Below, piece after piece: positions 1-4,946 of a stretch of DNA of 5,504 nucleotides. The first letter of the stretch is position 1. The number at the start of each line of letters is the position of its first letter. Made by a program: the position numbers and the translations under genes. Source of the stretch: Pseudomonadota bacterium (GTDB lineage: Bacteria > Pseudomonadota > Alphaproteobacteria > Rhizobiales > Aestuariivirgaceae); NCBI GenBank assembly GCA_016522385.1, contig JAEKFU010000290.1, forward strand, positions 1-5,504, given 5' to 3'. The notes under the pieces were generated by a model. The model saw nothing but the letters and a program-made list of their open reading frames with translations, had not been told where the DNA came from and made no database searches.

Positions 1-30
1 ATATTGGACGCGGAACGTGCTCGCTCTTAG
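1..30 (+). CDS. possible C-terminal end of an upstream gene (hemD expected)
   Basis: The frame starting at base 1 reads ILDAERARS and then stops with TAG at 28-30, 47 nt before the preferred start of the next gene. In rhizobial genomes the gene before the mitofilin-like protein is usually hemD (uroporphyrinogen-III synthase). A short charged helical end is compatible with that, but nine residues cannot identify a family. The other two plus frames are also open here (one to a TAG at 53-55, one running into the next gene), so even the frame is uncertain. The suggestion rests on synteny only. Confidence 0.3.
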   Translation: MLDAERARS

Positions 31-58
31 CATCGACCAGCCAACACACAAATAGCAT

Positions 59-63
59 GGAGG
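59..63 (+). promoter_or_regulatory. ribosome binding site that decides the mitofilin-like gene start
   Basis: GGAGG at 59-63 lies 14 nt before the ATG at 78. It overlaps the alternative in-frame ATG at 57 and so cannot serve that start, which has only an A-rich stretch before it. The spacing is longer than ideal, but this is the only Shine-Dalgarno-like string nearby. Confidence 0.5.
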
Positions 64-77
64 CATGGGCATCTCCC

Positions 78-1421
78 ATGGCGAAAAGACCGAGACGAAA
101 CAGCAAGTCACGCAGCGCGGTGCGCCCGCCGGTGATTGATGTAAAGGCCGAAGCGGCAGAACCCGATGACGATGCCCCACCAGCGCCGGAGAAACTGAAA
201 ACCACCGAGACTGCCGACGCAGAGGTCGAAGCGGATGTAACGGCTACCGACGACACGCCGACGGCGGCGGAAACAGCAGAAGCAGCGCCCGTGCATGATG
301 AACAGCCGGCCGCGACTTTGCATGACGGCCGCAAGAAATGGATTGCCGCCGGACTGGTCGCCATGGTTGTGGCGGCGGCCGGTCTCGGCGCCTGGCTCTA
401 CAGGGACTATGGTGCAAGGGTTTTTGGTGCATCACTGATGGCCGATCTGTCTGCTGTCGAGCAACGCGTCGGTGGTATCGAGGCCGCGGTCAAATCACAT
501 GCCGACAAACTTGCCGAGGTAACCCGGTCGCTTGGCGCGGTGCGTGAAAAGATGACCGCGTTGGAGGCTGATTCGGCCACCCGGCAGACGGCTGGCGAGC
601 AAAGTCTTGCGGCGGTTCAGAAGACGGTGGAAGAGCTGCGCGCGGCCTTGTCGGCGGCGGCGGTTTCCGGTGAGGGTGGTACTGCCGGCCAGGCTGCAAA
701 CAGGATCGAGCTCGAAAAGCTGGCTGCCAAAGTGAATGGCGTCAGTGAACGTATCGCAAAGGCCGAAAAAGCCTTGAAAAAAGCTGCTGCGCCGATAGAC
801 CCCGCAGTGATCAGCGCACTTCAGGGCAAGCTTGCAACGATCGAGCAAACCATCGGCGCGCTGGAGGAGAGCCAAAGCGCCCTGGCGACGCAAACATCGT
901 CGAATCTCGGCCAAGCCTTTGCCAAGCTATCGAGCAAGTTGGCCAGCAGTGACCCGTTCGGCGCCGAATTGGACGCGCTTGCCATTGAAGCACCGGCAGT
1001 GCCGGGAATTGATGTTTTGCGCCTGATGTCGACCACAGGTGTCATGTCACATGGCGACCTTGCCGCACGGCTTGACAAGATGGTCGCCGAACTGGGCAAG
1101 GCACAACAATCCACGGCCGATAGGCAGAATTCGAAAGACGGTTTGATGGGCGCGCTGAAAAGCAAGCTCAACACGATCGTCAAGATCCGCAAGATCGATG
1201 AAGCGGATTGGCCGGCTGTTCTGTCGACGGCGGCGGCACAGATCAGAGACGGCCAACTCCAGCAGGCACTGAGCTTCATCGCCGCGCAACCCGGTGCGGC
1301 GCCTGACGAGTTGGCGGCTTGGATGAAAAGTGCAGAAAACCGGGTGAAAGCCGACAAGGCATTGCAGCAACTGTCGCAGGCGGTGTTGCGCCGACTGGCG
1401 GCGAGCAGCCAGAACGGCTGA
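78..1421 (+). CDS. mitofilin/Mic60-like inner-membrane protein (COG4223 type)
   Basis: This gene encodes 447 residues from the ATG at 78; an in-frame ATG at 57 would add seven, but the GGAGG at 59-63 favours 78. Visible layout: a short Arg/Lys-rich cytoplasmic start (KRPRRNSKSR), an Ala/Glu/Asp/Pro-rich linker to about residue 85, one membrane helix at about 88-108 (begins WIAAGLVAMVV), a long heptad-like coiled coil at about 122-285, and a helical C-terminal domain at about 292-440. The segment at 364-437 (VKIRKIDEADWP, then IRDGQLQQALSFIAAQP and AAWMKSAENRVKADKAL) fits the mitofilin C-terminal pattern. Family knowledge: alphaproteobacterial relatives of mitochondrial Mic60 are anchored in the inner membrane with the coiled coil in the periplasm and are linked to membrane shaping and envelope contacts; many are annotated only as hypothetical. 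It is probably co-transcribed with hemY, which starts 19 nt downstream. The family is fairly sure, the exact role is not. Confidence 0.85.
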   Translation: MAKRPRRNSKSRSAVRPPVIDVKAEAAEPDDDAPPAPEKLKTTETADAEVEADVTATDDTPTAAETAEAAPVHDEQPAATLHDGRKKWIAAGLVAMVVAAAGLGAWLYRDYGARVFGASLMADLSAVEQRVGGIEAAVKSHADKLAEVTRSLGAVREKMTALEADSATRQTAGEQSLAAVQKTVEELRAALSAAAVSGEGGTAGQAANRIELEKLAAKVNGVSERIAKAEKALKKAAAPIDPAVISALQGKLATIEQTIGALEESQSALATQTSSNLGQAFAKLSSKLASSDPFGAELDALAIEAPAVPGIDVLRLMSTTGVMSHGDLAARLDKMVAELGKAQQSTADRQNSKDGLMGALKSKLNTIVKIRKIDEADWPAVLSTAAAQIRDGQLQQALSFIAAQPGAAPDELAAWMKSAENRVKADKALQQLSQAVLRRLAASSQNG

Positions 1422-1440
1422 CAAGCAGGAGCAGAGTAAC

Positions 1441-3171
1441 ATGATCAAGCTTGTCGTGAGATTTGCGATAGTAGTGCTGTTGGCCGTGGCGTTCACCTGG
1501 ATGGCAAACCGGCCGGGCAGTTTGTCGATTACCTGGCTTGGATATCAGGTTGATGAGATCCCAGTATATCTGGTGATTGGCGTTCTGTTGCTGTCGTTTT
1601 TTGTAATGTGGTTCGCCTGGTGGCTGATCCGGCTGGCCTTTGGCTCACCGGGCGCGTTGGGCGATTTCTTTCGCCTGCGCCGTAACCGAAAGGGCCTGGA
1701 TGCCCTGTCGAAAGGCATGGTGGCGGTGGGCGCCGGCGATGTGGCCGGTGCGCAGCGTCAGGCGATCGCCGCAGGAAAACTGATGTCGGACAGTCCGCTG
1801 GCGCATTTGTTGCAAGCACAGGCAGCGCAGATGCGCGGTGACGAGCCGCGCGTACGCGAAATTTACACGCAGATGCTGGATGATCCGGAAAGTGAAGCGG
1901 TGGCCTTGCGTGGTCTTTATACACTGGCCAGGAAGTCCGGCGATGATGCTGTCGCCAGGCGGCATGCCGGGCGGGCGCTGCGGCTCAATCCAGCACTCGC
2001 CTGGGCATCCGAAGCAATGATGATCTACCGGTCAGGTGACGAAGACTGGCCGGCCGCCATCCAATTGATCGAAAGCCAGCGCAAAGCCGGGATCATCGAT
2101 CGTGACCGATCAAATGCATTGCGTGCCGTTGTGATGACGGCCCAGGCGCAGGCGGCTGAAGGCAATGATCCCGAAGCAGCAGCCGATCTGGCCGGCAAGG
2201 CGCACAAACTGGACCCGTCGCTGATCCCGGCGGCAGTGGTGGCAGGCCGGGCGCTGCTCGAACAGGGTGCATTGCGCAAGGCGGCAAAGATCCTCGAAGC
2301 AACATGGAAGCTGAACCCGCATCCCGATATCGCCGAGGTCTACCGGCATGCCCGCATGGGCGATTCGACCAGTGACCGCCTGGCGCGGATGCGTGATTTG
2401 CTGGCTGTCTTCCATGGTGGCGAAGAAGGTGCCGTTGCTCTGGCGGTCGCCGCCATTGAAGCGCTCGACTGGAAGACCGCGCGAAATGCGTTGCAGCCAT
2501 ATTGCAAAAACCGGCCGGCAGCGCGGGTCTGCCTGCTGATGGCGGAAATCGAGCAGGGTGAACACGGTGATCGTGGCCGGTCGCGCGAATGGCTGGCCCG
2601 GGCGGTGCGGGCGCCAAACAATCCAACCTGGACGGCTGATGGATTCGTGTCGCATGAGTGGTTGCCGGTATCGCCAACGACAGGAAGACTTGGGGCATTT
2701 GAGTGGAAAGTACCGTTGGCGGCGCTGCCTTATGCCGGCCAGGACGATATTTTTGACGAAGAACCTGAGATTATAGAGGCACAAGAGGTCATTGCGGTCA
2801 CACCTGAAGAGATGCTGGAAGGCGAACCGGAGCCGTTGCAGCAGGAGATTGCCACCGAAGCGGTTGCAACCAGTGAAAAGGCGGCGGAAGAGATCGTCGA
2901 GGCAATTGAAGAGACTGTTGAGGTGGAGCCGACACCCGCTGAAGACAGCGGTGTCGAAGTCGCAGCTGAACCTGAGCCCGAACCGCAGCCGGTGACGCAG
3001 GGGGATGGGGAGCCGGAGCCTGAAGAGGTGGCACAGGCGCTCGAAAAGATGGAAGCCGAAAAGCCCATTGAGGCGGACGAGCCACCAAAAGTGATCATAC
3101 CGCGTCAGCCCGATGACCCGGGCACCCGTCAGGCCGCCGAGGTGGAAAAGAGCAAGGGCTGGTTCGGTTGA
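1441..3171 (+). CDS. hemY: HemY, TPR-containing inner-membrane protein of the heme operon
   Basis: This gene encodes 576 residues. AGGAG at 1427-1431, 9 nt before the ATG, supports the start. Two membrane helices at about 4-21 and 40-66 form the HemY N-terminal domain, followed by a basic stretch (RLRRNRKG) and Ala-rich helical TPR-like repeats from about 90 to 390. The block TADG...SPTTGRLGAFEWKVP (about 398-425) is a signature I associate with alphaproteobacterial HemY. Residues 434-576 form a low-complexity acidic Glu/Pro/Val/Ala tail that ends in IPRQPDDPG and GWFG, an ending also seen in relatives. This is the proteobacterial HemY named for its place in hem operons, not the Bacillus protoporphyrinogen oxidase of the same name; no FAD-binding motif is present. 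Its biochemical role is unsettled; a scaffold or regulator of late heme synthesis at the membrane is the usual suggestion. It lies 19 nt after the mitofilin-like gene, in one operon. No strong terminator follows. Confidence 0.9.
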   Translation: MIKLVVRFAIVVLLAVAFTWMANRPGSLSITWLGYQVDEIPVYLVIGVLLLSFFVMWFAWWLIRLAFGSPGALGDFFRLRRNRKGLDALSKGMVAVGAGDVAGAQRQAIAAGKLMSDSPLAHLLQAQAAQMRGDEPRVREIYTQMLDDPESEAVALRGLYTLARKSGDDAVARRHAGRALRLNPALAWASEAMMIYRSGDEDWPAAIQLIESQRKAGIIDRDRSNALRAVVMTAQAQAAEGNDPEAAADLAGKAHKLDPSLIPAAVVAGRALLEQGALRKAAKILEATWKLNPHPDIAEVYRHARMGDSTSDRLARMRDLLAVFHGGEEGAVALAVAAIEALDWKTARNALQPYCKNRPAARVCLLMAEIEQGEHGDRGRSREWLARAVRAPNNPTWTADGFVSHEWLPVSPTTGRLGAFEWKVPLAALPYAGQDDIFDEEPEIIEAQEVIAVTPEEMLEGEPEPLQQEIATEAVATSEKAAEEIVEAIEETVEVEPTPAEDSGVEVAAEPEPEPQPVTQGDGEPEPEEVAQALEKMEAEKPIEADEPPKVIIPRQPDDPGTRQAAEVEKSKGWFG

Positions 3172-3250
3172 TCATCGCCGATGCCCGCTTCGGCTCTTGA
3201 ATTCTGCGAGGAGACAACGTATCAGACGACCAGTCGGTCTGGATGCCCGC

Positions 3251-3280
3251 TTGGCAAAGATTTAACCACCGGGGCTTATG
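3251..3280 (+). promoter_or_regulatory. candidate promoter of the tRNA-Thr gene
   Basis: TTGGCA at 3251-3256 resembles a -35 element. CTTATG at 3275-3280, 18 nt further on, is a weak -10 candidate. A second CTTATG follows at 3282-3287. The pair lies about 50 nt before the mature tRNA, a reasonable distance for a tRNA promoter. The -10 match is poor, so this is only a suggestion. Confidence 0.3.
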
Positions 3281-3332
3281 ACTTATGTCTAGGACAGCCG
3301 CTGCGGTAGTGTCAGGTCGGCAGTCAATCGGG

Positions 3333-3408
3333 GCCGCCATAGCTCAGTTGGTAGAGCGGCGCATTCGTAATGCGTAGGTCGGGTGTTCGAGTCACCCTGG
3401 CGGCACCA
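3333..3408 (+). tRNA. tRNA-Thr, anticodon CGT (reads ACG), CCA encoded
   Basis: A full cloverleaf can be folded by hand. The acceptor stem GCCGCCA (3333-3339) pairs perfectly with TGGCGGC (3398-3404). The D stem is GCTC (3342-3345) with GAGC (3354-3357). The anticodon stem is GCGCA (3359-3363) with TGCGT (3371-3375), closed by one G-U pair, around the loop TTCGTAA with anticodon CGT at 3366-3368. The T stem is GGGTG (3381-3385) with CACCC (3393-3397), around the loop TTCGAGT. The discriminator base is A3405 and CCA is encoded at 3406-3408. CGT decodes ACG, hence threonine. The gene stands alone, 161 nt after hemY and convergent with oxyR. No T-rich terminator is seen just downstream. Confidence 0.97.
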
Positions 3409-3507
3409 CATTTCAGCAGAATACAGTCAAGAATTGAAAGTGAATTTTGTGGCCTGATGACGTCGAACAGGTGTGTTGGGCGCCTTTGCCAACTTTTTGG
3501 CCTTCAA

Positions 3508-3552
3508 CAGTTGCTATTTCAGTGATTTCGTCTGCTCTACCCATAGCAACTG
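3508..3552. repeat. perfect 10-bp inverted repeat with 25-nt spacer
   Basis: CAGTTGCTAT at 3508-3517 is exactly the reverse complement of ATAGCAACTG at 3543-3552. The repeat lies in the roughly 250-nt gap between the plus-strand tRNA and the 3' end of the minus-strand oxyR, where two transcripts converge. A stem of 10 pairs with a 25-nt loop could be a weak bidirectional terminator or an RNA-stability element, but no T-tract follows on either strand. The rest of the gap (3409-3658) holds only small hairpins (3488-3501; GAAGC/GCTTC at 3629-3642) and no credible gene. Confidence 0.6.
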
Positions 3553-3658
3553 CCTCATGAGTCAGCAGGCTGTGAGGACCGAGGTTGACCCACAGCTGCG
3601 CTCACCTGTTCACTGCCGACGCAGTTTCGAAGCTTTCGCTTCTGTCGAGGCGCACGCT

Positions 3659-4597
3659 CTAGGTGCGGGGACTGCGCGATGACGACCGCGGATTGTCCTG
3701 CTTGCGCAATGCGGCGGCTGAGTGACTAACCACTTCAGAAATTTGCAGGAGCTGTGCGGCCAGAGGACTCGTCTTGCGCCAGATCATGCCAATGGTTCGG
3801 TACGGTTGCGGGTTTTTGAAGCGAGCGACAGACACTGACGCCGAGCGTGTCTCCACCGCCATGGCCATTTCCGGGATCAAAGTGACACCGATGCCGGCGC
3901 TGACCATTTGGACAAGTGTTGACAGAGAGCTTGCGTCCAGCGCCTCGCGTGGCCGCGCCGATTGCATATTGCAGAACGATAGGGCCTGATCGCGAAAACA
4001 GTGCCCCTCTTCCAGCAGAAGCAGCCTCATTTCGCGCAGCTTTTCGCTACTGGGCACGGGCGTTCCCTCATCCTCGCCCGGCCGGACCAGCAGGAAATTT
4101 TCCGCAAATAGCGCGACCTCGGCAAGTGAAGGTTTGGACACCGGCAGAGCGACAATTGCTGTATCAAGCCTGCCTTCCGCCAACTCTTGTATCAGTTTTG
4201 ACGTCAGCGTCTCACGCACGTGAATGTCAAGTTCGGGATGCGCTTCAGCGAGATTACCGATGACCGTAGGCAGCAGATAGGGTGCAATCGTGGGGATCAC
4301 GCCGATGCGCAGCCGGCCCACCAGGCGGTTCCGCGAGGCACGTGCTACGTCTCCCAGTTCGTCGACCGAGCGAAGGATGTCGCGAACGCGTTGGGCGGCC
4401 TCCTCTCCAAACTTCGTAAGCCGGACCTGTCGTGCGCCCCTCTCGATTAGCACGGCGCCCAGCGATTGCTCCAGTTCCTTGATCTGCATCGACAAAGCTG
4501 GCTGCGAGATTGCACAAGCCTCTGCCGCGCGTCCGAAGTGGCAGTGATGTGCCAGCGCTTCGAAATAGCGAAGCTGCCTAAGCGTTATGTTGATCAT
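3659..4597 (-). CDS. oxyR: OxyR, peroxide-sensing LysR-type regulator
   Basis: This gene encodes 312 residues, close to the usual 300-310 for OxyR. The N-terminal LysR winged helix-turn-helix covers about 1-60 (LRQLRYFEALAHHCHFGRAA, then ISQPALSMQIKELEQSLG). The effector domain follows from about 92 (RLRIGVIPTIAPYLLP). The diagnostic redox loop is EEGHCFRDQALSFC at 196-209, with Cys200 and Cys209 nine residues apart, matching Cys199 and Cys208 of E. coli OxyR, which form a disulfide on H2O2 exposure. The RDQA motif between them is also conserved. The C-terminal end, after about residue 297, is a Ser/Arg-rich extension. The start MINITLRQLRYFEAL fits the family, but its ribosome binding site is weak. 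The gene is divergent from katG, the classical arrangement for OxyR and its catalase target, so autoregulation and H2O2-dependent activation of the divergent gene are expected. Confidence 0.95.
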   Translation of the reverse strand: MINITLRQLRYFEALAHHCHFGRAAEACAISQPALSMQIKELEQSLGAVLIERGARQVRLTKFGEEAAQRVRDILRSVDELGDVARASRNRLVGRLRIGVIPTIAPYLLPTVIGNLAEAHPELDIHVRETLTSKLIQELAEGRLDTAIVALPVSKPSLAEVALFAENFLLVRPGEDEGTPVPSSEKLREMRLLLLEEGHCFRDQALSFCNMQSARPREALDASSLSTLVQMVSAGIGVTLIPEMAMAVETRSASVSVARFKNPQPYRTIGMIWRKTSPLAAQLLQISEVVSHSAAALRKQDNPRSSSRSPRT

Positions 4598-4642
4598 CAG
4601 AACATCTTATCGCAGAAATCAGAAGATTCAATTTGAACTGAT
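4596..4642. promoter_or_regulatory. candidate OxyR operator/promoter region of the divergent pair
   Basis: This AT-rich stretch at the oxyR start carries ATCAGAA twice, at 4596-4602 and 4618-4624. They are exactly 22 bp apart, two helical turns, and a CTTAT (4606-4610) lies between them. Next comes the hyphenated palindrome TTCAA-T-TTGAA at 4627-4637, then CTGAT at 4638-4642. Known OxyR sites are four short elements at about one-turn spacing covering some 45 bp, and this segment has that scale and periodicity. However, the elements do not match the enterobacterial ATAG-N7-CTAT consensus well. Overlap with the oxyR start would suit negative autoregulation. Confidence 0.4.
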
Positions 4643-4651
4643 GGGATGTGT

Positions 4652-4670
4652 TTGCTAGCAAGCTTGTAGC
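4652..4670. repeat. overlapping palindromes upstream of the catalase relic
   Basis: TTGCTAGCAA (4652-4661) is a perfect 10-bp palindrome and overlaps the perfect 8-bp palindrome CAAGCTTG (4659-4666). Together with flanking bases, 4654-4670 forms GCTA-(g)-CAAGCTTG-TAGC, a 16-bp palindrome with one extra base. It lies just before the AGGAG at 4678-4682, where a promoter or operator for the catalase start would be expected. Its function is unknown. Confidence 0.45.
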
Positions 4671-4677
4671 GAAGTCT

Positions 4678-4682
4678 AGGAG
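4678..4682 (+). promoter_or_regulatory. ribosome binding site of the catalase relic
   Basis: AGGAG lies 6 nt before the ATG at 4689, the best-spaced Shine-Dalgarno in the oxyR-katG gap apart from that of katG. It indicates that this ATG was, and may still be, a real translation start. Confidence 0.6.
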
Positions 4683-4688
4683 TAGCTC

Positions 4689-4865
4689 ATGTCACATGCG
4701 CTTCGCGTGACGACCACTGTCGACGCGCCGGTCTGTGAAAACCAGATTGGCCAGACATCTGGCGACCGCGGCCCGATTTTGCTTAAGGACCATCAACTTC
4801 TAGAGAAACTCGCGGCGATCAGGACATTCCGTCTGACTAGCTTTTTGTCACTGCGTTGGCAATGA
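4689..4865 (+). pseudogene. truncated N-terminal relic of a monofunctional heme catalase (KatA/KatE type)
   Basis: This is a 58-codon frame that ends with TGA at 4863-4865. Residues 8-42 follow the N-terminus of clade-type heme catalases, whose usual pattern is TT..G.P..DNQNS.TAG.RGP and then LL.D..L.EKLAH. Here one sees TT at 8-9, AP at 13-14, NQ at 18-19, T23, G25, RGPIL at 27-31, D34, QL at 36-37 and EKLA at 39-42. Similarity stops there: the RERIPERVVHAKG block with the catalytic His, and the remaining roughly 440 residues, are absent. Residues 43-58 look unrelated. Such catalases are normally near 480-500 residues, so this is a stump. Start codon and ribosome binding site are intact, so a 58-aa peptide may still be made. 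Catalase genes of this type often stand divergent to oxyR in rhizobia and brucellae, exactly the position here, which suggests that katG replaced or interrupted it. The alternative is an unrelated small gene with chance similarity, which I consider unlikely. Confidence 0.72.
4750..4763. repeat. near-perfect 14-bp palindrome inside the catalase relic
   Basis: GCCAGA-CA-TCTGGC is a 6-bp inverted repeat around a 2-bp centre. The alternative pair CCAGAT (4742-4747) with ATCTGG (4757-4762) uses the same right arm, so two mutually exclusive stems are possible in RNA. It lies within the relic reading frame and upstream of katG. It may simply reflect coding sequence, or it may act as an operator or leader structure; nothing decides between these. 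Confidence 0.35.
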
Positions 4866-4937
4866 AGCTGGATCACTTACCAAAGAACGCATGATCTTTG
4901 TAGGCGGAATAGGCTGGAAAAAACGAAGAACACGATC

Positions 4938-4944
4938 GGAGAGG
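4938..4944 (+). promoter_or_regulatory. ribosome binding site of katG
   Basis: GGAGAGG lies just before the katG ATG at 4947, with its GGAG part (4938-4941) separated from the ATG by 5 nt. It fixes the start codon. The katG promoter itself cannot be placed with confidence: TTGTCA at 4845-4850 and TTGGCA at 4856-4861 resemble -35 elements but lack a good -10 partner. Confidence 0.75.
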
Positions 4945-4946
4945 AT

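Noticed and set aside
57..77. Longer start of the mitofilin-like protein at the ATG at 57 (MEAWASP...).
   Set aside because: The only Shine-Dalgarno-like string (59-63) lies inside this extension and serves the ATG at 78; the extra residues do not look like a family N-terminus.
2730..3098. Ser/Thr-rich minus-strand frame of 122 codons opposite the hemY tail.
   Set aside because: It is a shadow of the Glu/Pro-rich tail: GAA/GAG-rich coding on one strand yields Ser/Phe-rich codons on the other.
1441..3171. HemY as protoporphyrinogen oxidase.
   Set aside because: That name belongs to the Bacillus flavoprotein; this protein has two membrane helices and TPR-like repeats and no FAD-binding motif.
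3177..3194. Hairpin GCCGA/TCGGC just after the hemY stop as a terminator.
   Set aside because: Only five pairs with an 8-nt loop and no T-tract follows; too weak to call.
3095..3340. 81-codon minus-strand frame across the hemY end and into the tRNA acceptor stem.
   Set aside because: It overlaps the tRNA and the conserved hemY C-terminus and has no family features.
3473..3682. 69-codon plus-strand frame between the tRNA and oxyR.
   Set aside because: No ribosome binding site, no recognisable domain, and it overlaps the oxyR 3' end; probably chance.
4797..4806. TTCTAGAGAA as an iron-response (Irr-type) or similar operator upstream of katG.
   Set aside because: Short, imperfect symmetry inside the relic coding frame; it does not match the known motif closely enough.
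4814..4840. Frameshifted continuation of the catalase relic (GDQDIPSD in another frame, with IP as in RERIPER).
   Set aside because: Only two residues match, the spacing is off by two codons and a stop follows at once; chance is the better explanation.
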